A stretch of DNA of 64,000 nucleotides from DATLWN01 sp963764315 (GCA_963764315.1 CAVXSB010000001.1:8981-72980); one strand, 5' to 3'; positions 9,165 through 18,095 are shown, counted from the first letter of the stretch. Numbers and translations are program-made. The notes: generated from the sequence alone by a model not told the origin.

Positions 9165-10948
9165 GGGCCCGCCAGATCTATCGGCGCCTGATGGCCTTCC
9201 TGCGCCCCTATTACGGGAAACTCGCCGTCGCCGTGGTGTGCATGCTCGTGCTGGCTGCCTGTACCGCCGCGCTGGCCTGGGCCCTGCGGCCGGCGCTGGA
9301 CGATGCCCTGGCCGGCCGGAACCGGCAGATGATCTACATCATCCCGGCCATGATTATCGGGCTGTACGTGATCAAGGGCATCGCCTACTACGGCCAGTCC
9401 TACCTGATGGGTTATATCGGCCAGCGCGTGATCTACGATCTGCGCAATACGCTGTATGCCCGCCTGACCGAACAATCCCTGGGGTTTTTCGCCCATCGCA
9501 AAACCGGCGAGATGCTAGCGCGGCTCAGTTACGACGTGACCCTGGTGCAGGCGGCGGTCAGCACCACCGTCACCGCCCTGATGCGGGATGTGGGCACCAT
9601 CGTGTTCCTCATCGCCGTCATCCTGTACCAGGACTGGATGCTGGCCCTGATCTCCCTGCTCGTATTTCCGCTCGTCGTGTACCCGATCGCCCGTTTCGGG
9701 CGCAATATGCGCGGGGCCAGCCGGGATGGGCAGGTGTCGATGGGCGAGATGTCCAGCCTGGTCGAGGAGACCGTCAGCGGCATCCGCGTCGTCAAGGCCT
9801 TCGGTATGGAGGGCTACGAGCGAGGCCGATTCGAGCGCTTTACCAAGGATTTCTTCACCCATCAAATGCGCGCTACCCGCGTCAACGCCCTGTCGTTTCC
9901 GATCATGGAGCTCTTGGCCGGCTTCGGCATCGCCGGCGTGCTGCTGTACGGCGGCCTGAAGGTGGCCTCGGGGCAGACGACGGCCGGTACCCTCGTCTCC
10001 TTTCTGGCGGCGTTAATCATGCTCTATGAGCCGGTCAAGCGCCTGTCCAACTCGAACAACCAGATCCAGCAGGGGTTGGCGGCGTCCGAGCGCATCTTCG
10101 AGGTGCTGGACGAGCCGGTGGCGGTCCGGGATGCCCCCGAGGCGCTGACGCTGGGCGATTTCCGACAGGGTATCGCCTTCGAGAGTGTGGCGCTGCAATA
10201 CCCCGGTGCGGCGAAGCCGGTGTTGCAGGATGTCGGCTTTGAGGTGGGCATCGGCGAGGTCGTGGCCCTGGTCGGGCGCAGCGGCGCCGGCAAGAGCTCG
10301 CTGGTCAATCTGATTCCCCGTTTCATCGATGCCAGTGCGGGCACGGTACGCATCGACGGGCATGACGTGCGGGCGCTGAGTCAGGCCTCGCTGCGCGCGC
10401 AGATGGCCTTCGTCACGCAGGAGGTGATCCTGTTCAACGATACGGTGCTGAACAATATCGCCTACGGCCATGGCGAGATCGATATGGCACGGGTGGAGGC
10501 GGTGGCCAAGGCGGCCAACGCCCACGAGTTTATCGTCAAGCTGTCCGACGGCTACCAGACCCTGGTTGGCGAGCGTGGCGTCATCCTGTCCGGCGGCCAG
10601 CGCCAGCGGCTGTCCCTGGCCCGCGCCCTGCTCAAGGATGCGCCGATCCTGATCCTGGACGAGGCGACCAGCAGCCTGGACACCGAGTCCGAGCGGTTGG
10701 TGCAGCAGGCCATCGATCGCCTGATGCAGGGCAGGACCGTCATTGTCATCGCCCACCGACTCTCCACCATCCGCCATGCCGACCGCATCGTCGTGCTCGA
10801 CGGCGGCCGGGTGGCACAGTCTGGCACGCATGATGTACTGCTGGCTGCCGGCGGCCTGTATGCGGAGCTCTATCACATGCAGTTCGAGGCGCAGCAGCCG
10901 GTCCCGGTCGGGCAGAAAAAGGATGTGGTGGAGTCCGGACTGGAATGA
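9161..10948 (+). CDS. msbA: Lipid A export ABC transporter/permease MsbA
   Basis: This 595-residue half-transporter has six membrane segments followed by an ABC ATPase domain. Walker A is GRSGAGKSS, the signature is LSGGQRQR and Walker B is ILILDEATS. It flips lipid A-core across the inner membrane. The GTG start at 9161 overlaps the amidase stop (GTGA), and its own stop overlaps the next gene as ATGA, so the three genes are very likely co-translated. Length and motif order are normal for MsbA. Other type-1 exporters look similar, but the DUF374 neighbour supports the MsbA call. Confidence 0.92.
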   Translation: MRARQIYRRLMAFLRPYYGKLAVAVVCMLVLAACTAALAWALRPALDDALAGRNRQMIYIIPAMIIGLYVIKGIAYYGQSYLMGYIGQRVIYDLRNTLYARLTEQSLGFFAHRKTGEMLARLSYDVTLVQAAVSTTVTALMRDVGTIVFLIAVILYQDWMLALISLLVFPLVVYPIARFGRNMRGASRDGQVSMGEMSSLVEETVSGIRVVKAFGMEGYERGRFERFTKDFFTHQMRATRVNALSFPIMELLAGFGIAGVLLYGGLKVASGQTTAGTLVSFLAALIMLYEPVKRLSNSNNQIQQGLAASERIFEVLDEPVAVRDAPEALTLGDFRQGIAFESVALQYPGAAKPVLQDVGFEVGIGEVVALVGRSGAGKSSLVNLIPRFIDASAGTVRIDGHDVRALSQASLRAQMAFVTQEVILFNDTVLNNIAYGHGEIDMARVEAVAKAANAHEFIVKLSDGYQTLVGERGVILSGGQRQRLSLARALLKDAPILILDEATSSLDTESERLVQQAIDRLMQGRTVIVIAHRLSTIRHADRIVVLDGGRVAQSGTHDVLLAAGGLYAELYHMQFEAQQPVPVGQKKDVVESGLE

Positions 10949-11568
10949 AACAACGCCTGCTGGTCTGGTTGATCCCCAGGCTCATCTACCTGATCCACAA
11001 GCTGCTCATCCTTACCATCCACTGGGAATTCATCGGGGAGCGATACAAGCCGGGCGATGCGCCCTACCTCCTCAGCTTCTGGCATGCCCGCATCCTGATG
11101 ATGCCATACGCCTACAGGGGGTGGGACGGTTCGATGCTGATCTCCGAGCACAAGGACGGCGTCTATATCGCCGATGCCGTGCAGCTGATGGGCATCGAAG
11201 CCAGCCGCGGCTCAACCAAGAAGGGAGGGGCGCGCGTGTTCCGGGAGATGATCGGCTTAGCCAAAAATGGCAGGGCGCTCGGCATCACCCCGGACGGACC
11301 GAAGGGTCCGCGTGAGGTGATGCAGCCCGGCACCGTGTTGCTGGCGAAAAAAAGCGGTCTGCCGATTCGCGCCGTCTGTTACGCGACGAAGCGGCACCGG
11401 CGGATCAATTCCTGGGACCGCTTCTACCTACCGCTGCCGTTCACGCGCGGCGTCTTTGTAATCGGCGAGCCGGTCTATGCCGACAGCGATGACAATGCCG
11501 AGAACCTGTACCGCTTCCAGCAGGCGATGGACGAGGTTCAGGCCCGAGCGGACAGCTATTTCGACTGA
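10945..11568 (+). CDS. DUF374 family protein (lysophospholipid acyltransferase-like)
   Basis: This 207-residue protein matches the DUF374 family, which resembles glycerolipid acyltransferases. Conserved features are SFWHARILMMPY, SEHKDG, ASRGSTKKGG and TPDGPKGPR; the HxxxD-like element and the PDGPKGP loop are hallmarks. It has a hydrophobic N-terminal anchor and probably acts at the inner membrane. Members often lie next to lipid A and LPS genes (msbA, waaA). It overlaps msbA by four bases, which suggests a role in lipid A or LPS modification. The substrate is unknown. Confidence 0.85.
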   Translation: MKQRLLVWLIPRLIYLIHKLLILTIHWEFIGERYKPGDAPYLLSFWHARILMMPYAYRGWDGSMLISEHKDGVYIADAVQLMGIEASRGSTKKGGARVFREMIGLAKNGRALGITPDGPKGPREVMQPGTVLLAKKSGLPIRAVCYATKRHRRINSWDRFYLPLPFTRGVFVIGEPVYADSDDNAENLYRFQQAMDEVQARADSYFD

Positions 11569-11689
11569 TGGCTGCTTCCGCCCGTAGGGGAGGCCTCCAT
11601 GGCTGGACTTGAGACATGCAAAGCAGCCCGATCCGAGGGGAGGGCATATAAAGAGACGGGACTTTATGGCCTATCCGATACACTGAGTC

Positions 11690-11709
11690 AGAGCCTGTTA
11701 ACAGGTTCT
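11690..11709. promoter_or_regulatory. 20-bp near-perfect palindrome
   Basis: The sequence AGAGCCTGTTAACAGGTTCT is an inverted repeat with one mismatched pair, and its 12-bp core CCTGTTAACAGG is perfect. It lies 55 bp upstream of the small membrane protein start at 11764. No T-run follows, so it is a better candidate for a protein-binding site than for a terminator. Confidence 0.35.
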
Positions 11710-11763
11710 GGAAAAGCGGTTAGGCTGATCGGCATCGATGGCATTTTCCTCGGGGAGATTTAC

Positions 11764-11973
11764 ATGAGGTGGCTCTGGGTTCTGTATCTGTTCTGCGCCG
11801 GGTTTGGGCTTTACGCTCTACACAAGGCTCACGCGATGATGGGGTCGTTCTCCCTATATGATGCGAGGCATTCCGTTGGGTTTTACGGCTGGGAATTGAC
11901 CGCAGGCACATGCTTGCTCATTGCCGCCATTGGATTTTTCTTGCTCTTTTTCGACATGGGGGCAGATCGGTGA
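11764..11973 (+). CDS. Small two-span membrane protein (hypothetical)
   Basis: ATG 11764 is preceded by a good ribosome-binding site (GGGGAGA, 7 bases upstream) and gives 69 residues. There are two hydrophobic segments, MRWLWVLYLFCAGFGLYAL and a later one around TCLLIAAIGFFLLFF, with a short polar link. The frame is open upstream to 11599, but that part has no ribosome-binding site and no membrane character, so the short form is preferred. I recognise no family. Base composition is less G+C-rich than in its neighbours. Confidence 0.55.
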   Translation: MRWLWVLYLFCAGFGLYALHKAHAMMGSFSLYDARHSVGFYGWELTAGTCLLIAAIGFFLLFFDMGADR

Positions 11974-12058
11974 TGCGGGAAATCTAGAAGGTTTCCTTTG
12001 CGCGCCCGAAATCCCAGCATGTGAGTCTGCCACCGGCTGGAAGAGCCATGGCCTTGGT

Positions 12059-13006
12059 TTAATGCGACGGGGCTTCCAGCCAGGCGCCTTCGAGTAGCCC
12101 TGCATCGACGACAATCAGCTCCGGATAGGACCAGCGCGAGAGAATGGCATCGATGATGGCCAGGCCCGCCACGATGAGGTCGGCCCGTCCCGGCTCGATG
12201 GTGCGCATCGCCTGGCGCTCGGCATGGTTCATGGCCAGCAGACGGTCGCGCAGGGCGGCGAATTCGATATGGCTCATGCGCAGGTTGTTGATGCGCGCCA
12301 CATCGTAGGGATAGAGGTCGAGATGTACGGCCGCCAGGGTGGTGACGGTGCCGGCGGTACCGACCAGGTGTTTCGGCGCCCGTGCGTCCGGCCAGCCCGC
12401 GGCCACCGCCTCAAGATGGGCATCGGCGGCCGCGCGCATGGCCTCGTAATCGCCGGCCGACGGCGGGTCGCTCGCGAGATGTGCCTCGACCAGGCGCACG
12501 ACGCCGAGCTTGCGGCTCACGGCATCGACGAGCGCCTCATTCTGCACACGAATGAACTCGGTGCTGCCGCCACCGATGTCGAACAGCAGCATGTCCGCGC
12601 GCGTGTCGGGCCGGAGCACGGCCGCGGCTCCCGCCAGCGATAGCCGCGCCTCCGCCTCCCCCTCGATGATTTTCACGCGGATGCCGGTCTCCCGCTCGAT
12701 GCGGTTCCGGAAGGCCTGACCGTTCTCGGCCTCGCGCATGGCGGCGGTGGCCACGGCATGGGTGTGCGTGAGGTTGCCGCCGTGTTCGATGATCAGCTTC
12801 GCGAATTCGGTGAGGGCGGCGAGCGCCCTGGCCATGCCGGCCTCGGACAAGCGGCCGTTTTCGTGCAGGCCCTCGCCGAGACGTACGATACGGTGGGTGC
12901 GATAAACGTCGCGCCACGGGAAGAGTTCGCCCGGCCCCGCATCGCCGGCGATGAGCAGGCGCAGGGTGTTCGAGCCGATATCGATGGCGGTGCGGACGTG
13001 CGACAT
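12059..13006 (-). CDS. ppx: Ppx/GppA family phosphatase (exopolyphosphatase type)
   Basis: This 315-residue member of the actin-like ASKHA superfamily hydrolyses polyphosphate or pppGpp. The N-terminal phosphate loop is AIDIGSNTLRLLI, and the second phosphate-binding motif is LFDIGGGSTEF near residue 137. It lacks the C-terminal HD-like domain of the roughly 500-residue enterobacterial enzymes, so it is the short form. It directly follows the carbonic anhydrase-like gene on the same strand. Exopolyphosphatase and pppGpp phosphatase cannot be told apart here. Confidence 0.88.
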   Translation of the reverse strand: MSHVRTAIDIGSNTLRLLIAGDAGPGELFPWRDVYRTHRIVRLGEGLHENGRLSEAGMARALAALTEFAKLIIEHGGNLTHTHAVATAAMREAENGQAFRNRIERETGIRVKIIEGEAEARLSLAGAAAVLRPDTRADMLLFDIGGGSTEFIRVQNEALVDAVSRKLGVVRLVEAHLASDPPSAGDYEAMRAAADAHLEAVAAGWPDARAPKHLVGTAGTVTTLAAVHLDLYPYDVARINNLRMSHIEFAALRDRLLAMNHAERQAMRTIEPGRADLIVAGLAIIDAILSRWSYPELIVVDAGLLEGAWLEAPSH

Positions 13007-13531
13007 TTAGCCCAGGCGCTGGACTTCGGTTCGGTGCAGCCTGGCGAGCGCCACGTAATGCGCCGCCGAGCGGGGCAGGAAGGCCTTCTCGTCGTCGTTC
13101 AGTTCTCGCCGCTCCCGGGCCGGGACGCCGGCATACAGGTAGCCGCCGCGCAGCACCTTGCCCTCGGGGACCAGCGATCCCGCGCCAAGCAGGCAGCCGG
13201 ATTCAAGCACGGCGCGGTCCATGACGACGGCGCCCATGCCGACCAGACATTCGTCCTGGATCTCGCAGCCGTGCAGAATGACGCGATGGCCGACGGTGAC
13301 GCGGTCACCCACGATGCAGGGGCTCACGCCCTCGCTGGTATGGATCGTGGTGTGATCCTGGATATTGCTGCCGGCACCGATGTGGATGTCGTGCACATCG
13401 CCGCGGAGCACGCACTGGTACCAGATACCGGACGCCTCACCGATCCACACCCGGCCGAGCACCTCGGCCGAATCGGCCACGAAGGCCGAATCGGCGATAT
13501 CCGGGCGCCACTGCCGGTAGCTGGCGATCAT
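13007..13531 (-). CDS. Gamma-class carbonic anhydrase family protein (YrdA-like)
   Basis: This 174-residue protein folds as a left-handed beta-helix of hexapeptide repeats. Zinc-ligand histidines expected for gamma-carbonic anhydrases are visible in IQDHTTIHTSEG and TVGHRVILHGC. Members are cytoplasmic trimers related to YrdA/PaaY; many bind zinc and only some hydrate CO2. Its start overlaps the bactofilin stop by four bases, and its stop abuts the ppx start, so the run from 14678 to 12059 is probably one transcript. Confidence 0.88.
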   Translation of the reverse strand: MIASYRQWRPDIADSAFVADSAEVLGRVWIGEASGIWYQCVLRGDVHDIHIGAGSNIQDHTTIHTSEGVSPCIVGDRVTVGHRVILHGCEIQDECLVGMGAVVMDRAVLESGCLLGAGSLVPEGKVLRGGYLYAGVPARERRELNDDEKAFLPRSAAHYVALARLHRTEVQRLG

Positions 13532-13968
13532 GCCGCCGCGGGCGTACCGTGCGCGTGGATCGGGGCCTTTTGCGCCTGATTGGTGGCTTCCTTCTCTTCG
13601 ACGATGCGCACGCAGCGGCCGTTGATGGCGGCGCCTTCGGCCAGCGTCAGGATGGTGTACTCGACGTCGCCGTTCAGCTTGCCCTTCTCTCCCACCTGCA
13701 GCGATTTCGAGGCGCGCACATTGCCGGTGACGGTGCCGTGCAGGATCAGGTGCGGAACATCCACCTCGCCCTTGATCTCGGCGTTGACGCTGACGACCAG
13801 CGTGCCCTCGTTCTTTGAGCGAATATTGCCCTCGAAACGGCCGTCGATGCGCACCGCCCCTTCGAAGTCCAGCTCGCCGACGAAGCGTGCGTGCGAACCG
13901 ATCAGGGTCTCGATATGCAGACCGTCTCCACGCATCGAGGGTTTAGTTGTCTTGCTCATTTTCATCAA
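13528..13968 (-). CDS. Bactofilin (polymer-forming cytoskeletal protein)
   Basis: This 146-residue protein carries the bactofilin beta-helix domain between a short polar N-terminus and a charged tail. The core shows FVGELDFEGAVRIDGRFEGN and repeated G-V-GNV-A type turns. Bactofilins polymerise without nucleotide at the membrane and direct local cell-wall or polysaccharide synthesis. The gene overlaps both neighbours by four bases, and the upstream gene encodes a membrane coiled-coil protein that may be its partner. Confidence 0.92.
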   Translation of the reverse strand: MMKMSKTTKPSMRGDGLHIETLIGSHARFVGELDFEGAVRIDGRFEGNIRSKNEGTLVVSVNAEIKGEVDVPHLILHGTVTGNVRASKSLQVGEKGKLNGDVEYTILTLAEGAAINGRCVRIVEEKEATNQAQKAPIHAHGTPAAA

Positions 13969-14678
13969 TTCGCTCCTTGCACGGCGATCGTATATCGCCC
14001 TTTCTCTCTGTTCGCTGGGTCATATCGCACGAGTAATAGCGAGGCCGGTTTCCATGCCTGCTTCCAGTCCATCTGCCCATCCACGAAGGTGTCGTTGACG
14101 ACCTTGTACGGGAGTTTCTCCTGACCGTTATGCCATGGCAAGGCGATATATTTGCCGCTGGCGGGATCGGTCACATAGCACTTGAAATACCCGATGACGC
14201 TCCTCGGATAATTGCCGCCCTTAACGACAATGAAATGGTAGCTCAGCGTCTGTGCGTTGGGCCACAACGCCTGACTGTGCACCAGGTGGATGCCGTCCTG
14301 CTTCATGGCCTCGATGATGCTGTCGAAGGTATCGAGGCGGTCGCCCTGGGTCTTGATCTTGGCCCGCATGGACTTGCCGTCCTTGGCGTACTGGGCGATC
14401 TGCGCATCCTTGATGGCGATCGAGGCCTCCCGGCTTGCCAGTTCAGTTTGCAACTTGGCATTTTCCCGCTGCAACTGCAAGTACTGCGGCATCAGGTCGG
14501 GATCTTTCGGCGGGGCGTAGTACAGCCCGCCCGTAAAACCGGCACCGGCCAGCACGACAACGGTGAGTATCAGTATGGCGGGGCGCAGCATCAGGTAGCG
14601 GGTCGGCCGCCCGGCATGCTGATCGATGATCATCAGCTGCCTGGGTCGCCACAGGGCCCGGCCGATGGCCTTGATCAA
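13965..14678 (-). CDS. DUF6776-like membrane coiled-coil protein
   Basis: This 237-residue protein has a basic cytoplasmic N-terminus, one membrane helix (about residues 33-52), a coiled coil (about 65-125, rich in Q, K, E and L) and a C-terminal beta-rich domain (SYHFIVVKGGNYPRSVIGYF). It resembles the uncharacterised DUF6776 proteins found beside bactofilin genes in gammaproteobacteria. It overlaps the bactofilin gene by four bases. A role as a membrane anchor or periplasmic partner of the bactofilin is inferred from position only. Confidence 0.7.
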   Translation of the reverse strand: MIKAIGRALWRPRQLMIIDQHAGRPTRYLMLRPAILILTVVVLAGAGFTGGLYYAPPKDPDLMPQYLQLQRENAKLQTELASREASIAIKDAQIAQYAKDGKSMRAKIKTQGDRLDTFDSIIEAMKQDGIHLVHSQALWPNAQTLSYHFIVVKGGNYPRSVIGYFKCYVTDPASGKYIALPWHNGQEKLPYKVVNDTFVDGQMDWKQAWKPASLLLVRYDPANREKGRYTIAVQGAN

Positions 14679-14696
14679 CGTCCCTTCCTCAAGCCG

Positions 14697-15728
14697 TTAT
14701 GGCCAGACCGCATGCAGGGGCAGCCCGGCGGTCTCATCGAGGCCGAACATCAGGTTGGCGTTCTGGATCGCCTGGCCTGCGGCGCCCTTGAGCAGGTTAT
14801 CGATGCAGCTGACGACCACTGCCGAATCCTCTCCGGTGACGCACAGGCCGATATCGCAGCGATTGCTTCCCCGCACGCCGTGGGTGGAGGGAAGTTGCCC
14901 CTCGGGAAGCACGCGTACGAACGGCTCGCCGGCGAAGGCCTCGCTCAGGGCCCGGTGCCAGGTCTGCGGATGGTTCCCGGTCAGGTGCAGCGTGCTCAGC
15001 ATGCCGCGCGTCATCGGCAGGATATGCGGTACGAAGCGCACGCTCGTGTCCCGTCCGGCATAGGCCGAGGCCCATTCATCCATCTCCCAGGCATGGCGGT
15101 GCCGGGGCATGCCGTAGGGGCGCATTCCCTCGTTGACCTCGCAGAACAACAACTCCGCCTTGGTGCCGCGGCCGGCACCCGAGGCGCCCGACTTGGCATC
15201 TATGATGACGCCCTTTGCCTCGATGTCGCCGGTTTTCAGCAGCGGCACCAGGGGCAGCAGGGCGGATGTCGGGTAGCAGCCGGGGTTGGCCACAAGCCGG
15301 GCATCGGCGATGGCCTCGCGCGCGAACTCGCTCAGGCCATATACGGCCTGCGAGAGCAGGTCCGGATGCGGGTGCTCGGTGTCATAGGCGGCCCGGAAGG
15401 TCTCGGCGCTGGCATGCCGGAAATCGGCACTGAGATCGACGACCCTCATGCCGGCGCCCAGAGCCTTCGCCACACTGGCGGCGGCAGCGGCGTGGGGCAG
15501 GGCGGTGAACACGAGTTGCGCCGAATCCGGCAGCGGGGCATCGGATGCATGCAGCATCATGGTTGCGGTGGTGCCGCCAAGGCCTGGCAGCACCGCGCCG
15601 GCCGGCTTGCCGGCCTGGCTATGGGCCGCCAGGTGCGCGATGCGGAAATGCGGGTGCGCATCGATCAGGCGGATCAGTTCGGCGCCGGTATAGCCGGTCG
15701 CACCAAGGATGGCGACATCGATCTTCAT
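14697..15728 (-). CDS. argC: N-acetyl-gamma-glutamyl-phosphate reductase
   Basis: ArgC performs the third step of arginine synthesis, the NADPH-dependent reduction of N-acetylglutamyl phosphate. The protein has 343 residues, the usual length. The Rossmann motif is AILGATGYTGAELIRL and the catalytic cysteine lies in NPGCYPTSALL. It starts just upstream of the DUF6776-bactofilin run with a gap of 18 bases, a common arrangement in this group. The enzyme is cytoplasmic. Confidence 0.96.
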   Translation of the reverse strand: MKIDVAILGATGYTGAELIRLIDAHPHFRIAHLAAHSQAGKPAGAVLPGLGGTTATMMLHASDAPLPDSAQLVFTALPHAAAAASVAKALGAGMRVVDLSADFRHASAETFRAAYDTEHPHPDLLSQAVYGLSEFAREAIADARLVANPGCYPTSALLPLVPLLKTGDIEAKGVIIDAKSGASGAGRGTKAELLFCEVNEGMRPYGMPRHRHAWEMDEWASAYAGRDTSVRFVPHILPMTRGMLSTLHLTGNHPQTWHRALSEAFAGEPFVRVLPEGQLPSTHGVRGSNRCDIGLCVTGEDSAVVVSCIDNLLKGAAGQAIQNANLMFGLDETAGLPLHAVWP

Positions 15729-15795
15729 AGGTGCATGCTATCGTCCCGAGCCCCGGCATCAATGCCCGGCAACACAGAACGTGTATGAATAGGCC

Positions 15796-16449
15796 CTAGC
15801 CGCGATGGGACTCCTTCAGCAGGGCGCCCATCTCGGCCAGCAGGCGTCGACGTCCGAGGATCAGGTGCAGGCGTCCGCCGCCGGAAACGCGCCATAGATG
15901 GGCGGCGCGGATGCCGGCCAGAAGCAGGGTGCGCACCTTGTCCGTATTGGCGGACTGGGACAGGTGTTCGGCCTTGCCCTGCACGATGATGCGCGGCTTG
16001 ATGGTGCTCAGGGTGTCGCCATACAGCCCGGCCAGGTTGGCGACGAGGTTTGCATGGGTGAAGCTGCCGAAGTAGTCGGCCTGGCTGCGGCCCCGCGCGA
16101 TGCCGGATGCCAACTGGGCCAGGATATTCGGGGATCGGGACAGGCTGCGCTCCAGGCGCATCAGGCTGGTGCCGTAGGAGATGATGGCCCTGGCCCGGGA
16201 CAACTGTTCCCCCTTGAGCAGGCGCATGCCCAGATGCAGGCCGGTGTGCAGGTGTCTGAGGCTGCCGTAGACCGCTTCCGGCACCTCGGTGTTCTCGGTG
16301 AGGATGCTCTTGACGGCGGTCTCGAAGTCCTCGGAGTCGAGGTTGCCATTGCGGGCCAGGCCATCGACGAGATACGCGGACTGCACCAGCGCCGCGAAGG
16401 CGATGGCACGCGCGCGTTGGGGGTCCGTCCGGTTGTGGTCGGATGGCAT
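15796..16449 (-). CDS. hflD: HflD family protein
   Basis: This 217-residue all-helical protein matches HflD, a peripheral membrane protein known in E. coli for binding phage lambda CII. Recognisable parts are ALVQSAYLVDGLARNG near the N-terminus, YGSLRHLHTGL in the middle and the C-terminal AAHLWRVSGGGRLHLI. In many gammaproteobacteria it lies between mnmA and purB; neither is present here. Its 5' end overlaps the divergent DUF455 gene region closely. Confidence 0.9.
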   Translation of the reverse strand: MPSDHNRTDPQRARAIAFAALVQSAYLVDGLARNGNLDSEDFETAVKSILTENTEVPEAVYGSLRHLHTGLHLGMRLLKGEQLSRARAIISYGTSLMRLERSLSRSPNILAQLASGIARGRSQADYFGSFTHANLVANLAGLYGDTLSTIKPRIIVQGKAEHLSQSANTDKVRTLLLAGIRAAHLWRVSGGGRLHLILGRRRLLAEMGALLKESHRG

Positions 16450-16466
16450 GGCGCTATTGTGTCGAC

Positions 16467-17336
16467 ATGATGGCCCCTGAACAAGCCGACGAACATGGGG
16501 CTGCCGGAGCTTCCTTCGCGCGTGCCGTCCTGTTTGCGCACACAGGCCTATTCGCGCGCACAGGATATTGCCTGCAGTTGGCGGACCCCATGATAAAATC
16601 GGCGGCGGTGACCGAGCTGCTGCAGGATTTCCGGGTCGGCCGCTGGGAGAGGGATCGGGAGGCGCCCGTGGCCGACCTGCATGCCCCGGGCCGGCCTCAG
16701 CGCCTGGTGCTGGTGCCCCCCAAGCGGCTGGCGAAGCGGGGCATGGGCAGTCGGGAGGGAAGGCTCGTCTTCATGCATGCGGTGGCGCATATCGAGTTCA
16801 ATGCCATCAATCTGGCGCTCGATGCCGTGCACCGCTTCCGGGACATGCCGGATGCGTATTACGCCGACTGGTTGCAGGTGGCTGCCGAGGAGGCGCGCCA
16901 TTTCATCATGGTGCGCGGTTATCTGCAGTCGTTCGGAGCCGATTACGGCGATCATCCGGCGCACGACGGGCTCTGGGAGATGGCGGTGAAGACCGGCGGC
17001 GACGTACTGGAGCGCATGGCCCTGGTACCACGGGTGCTGGAGGCGCGTGGGCTGGATGTGACGCCGAACCTTATCGACAGGCTCACGCAGGCGAATGATG
17101 CCGAGGCGGCGGCGATACTGAGCGTCATCTACGAGGAGGAGGTCGGCCATGTCGGGGTCGGCACGCGCTGGTTCCGCTTTCTTTGCAGGCAGCGGGGGCT
17201 GGAGGCGGCTGAGACCTTCTTCGCCCTGCTCACCCGCCATTTTCCGGACGGCCTGCATGGGCCGTACAATCTGCCGGCGCGGCGACAGGCCGGCTTCTCG
17301 GCGCGCGAACTGTCGATGCTGACCGAGGGCCTGTAG
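16467..17336 (+). CDS. DUF455 family ferritin-like protein
   Basis: The protein (about 289 residues from ATG 16467) matches DUF455, a ferritin-like four-helix family. Likely metal ligands are seen in MHAVAHIEFNAINLALD, AAEEARHF and YEEEVGHVGVG, which follow the E/ExxH spacing of di-iron proteins. Some relatives are linked to tRNA hydroxylation-type chemistry, but the substrate here is unknown. An earlier ATG at 16443 would run into the hflD start. The segment CLQLADPMIKSAAVTELL matches the family's N-terminus, so the true start lies upstream of it. Confidence 0.82.
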   Translation: MMAPEQADEHGAAGASFARAVLFAHTGLFARTGYCLQLADPMIKSAAVTELLQDFRVGRWERDREAPVADLHAPGRPQRLVLVPPKRLAKRGMGSREGRLVFMHAVAHIEFNAINLALDAVHRFRDMPDAYYADWLQVAAEEARHFIMVRGYLQSFGADYGDHPAHDGLWEMAVKTGGDVLERMALVPRVLEARGLDVTPNLIDRLTQANDAEAAAILSVIYEEEVGHVGVGTRWFRFLCRQRGLEAAETFFALLTRHFPDGLHGPYNLPARRQAGFSARELSMLTEGL

Positions 17337-17350
17337 GCAGCGGATCCCGG

Positions 17351-18031
17351 CTAGCGGCGCAGCAGCTCCAGCGTGCGGTCCAGACCGCCTTCGTTGATGG
17401 CCCAAGGGGCCTCAGCGACGACCTTCGGCTTGGCGTGGAAGGCGATGCCGAGGCCGGCGGTATGCAGCATCGGCAGGTCGTTGGCCCCATCGCCCAGCGC
17501 AACCGTTTGCGACAGCGGAATGTCCCATGCCGCCGCCTGATTCAGCAGCGTCCGTTTCTTTGCCGCCGCATCGACGATATCCCCCAGCACGCTGCCGGTG
17601 AGTTTGCCGGCATGGATCTCCAGCACATTGGACAGCGCGTAGTCCAGCGACAGGCGCTGTTTAAGCCGGTCGGTGAAGTAGGTGAATCCGCCGGAGACGA
17701 GACCGACCTTCCAGCCATGCGCATGCACGGTTTCGATGAGGCGCTCGGCACCGTCGGTGAGCCGGACACGCTGTTCGTATACCGCATCCAGCACCGATGC
17801 GTCGAGGCCGGCCAGCAGGGATACGCGTTCGGTCAGCGAGGCGGCGAAATCGAGTTCCCCTTTCATGGCGCGTGCGGTGATGGCGGCAATCTGCGGCTTG
17901 ATACCGAGGAAATCGCCGATCTCGTCGATGCACTCGCACTGGATCAGCGTCGAGTCCATGTCCATGAACAACAGGCCGGGCTCGGCAAGCGTCGGGGCGT
18001 TGGCGGCAGGGGTCGATGTCATGGCCTGCAT
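17351..18031 (-). CDS. serB: Phosphoserine phosphatase
   Basis: SerB catalyses the last step of serine synthesis. This 226-residue HAD-family enzyme has the nucleophile motif MDMDSTLIQ followed by ECIDEIGDF, motif II VSGGFTYF and motif III with LGDGANDLPML. It lacks the N-terminal ACT-like domain of longer homologues, so it is the short form. An internal start a few residues later is possible. Confidence 0.95.
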   Translation of the reverse strand: MQAMTSTPAANAPTLAEPGLLFMDMDSTLIQCECIDEIGDFLGIKPQIAAITARAMKGELDFAASLTERVSLLAGLDASVLDAVYEQRVRLTDGAERLIETVHAHGWKVGLVSGGFTYFTDRLKQRLSLDYALSNVLEIHAGKLTGSVLGDIVDAAAKKRTLLNQAAAWDIPLSQTVALGDGANDLPMLHTAGLGIAFHAKPKVVAEAPWAINEGGLDRTLELLRR

Positions 18032-18095
18032 CCTTCATGAGCGCACTGCCGATGGCAATTGCGATGGCGATGCCGCTGACGCGGGTCGGCGGGGC

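Noticed and set aside
11599..11763. N-terminal extension of the small membrane protein at 11764
   Set aside because: The extension has no ribosome-binding site, covers the palindrome and lacks the hydrophobic character of the rest. The ATG at 11764 has a strong site.
14130..15788. Open frame of 552 codons on the plus strand over argC and the DUF6776-like gene
   Set aside because: It covers two well-supported minus-strand genes and its translation shows low-complexity His/Gln/Gly composition typical of a shadow frame.
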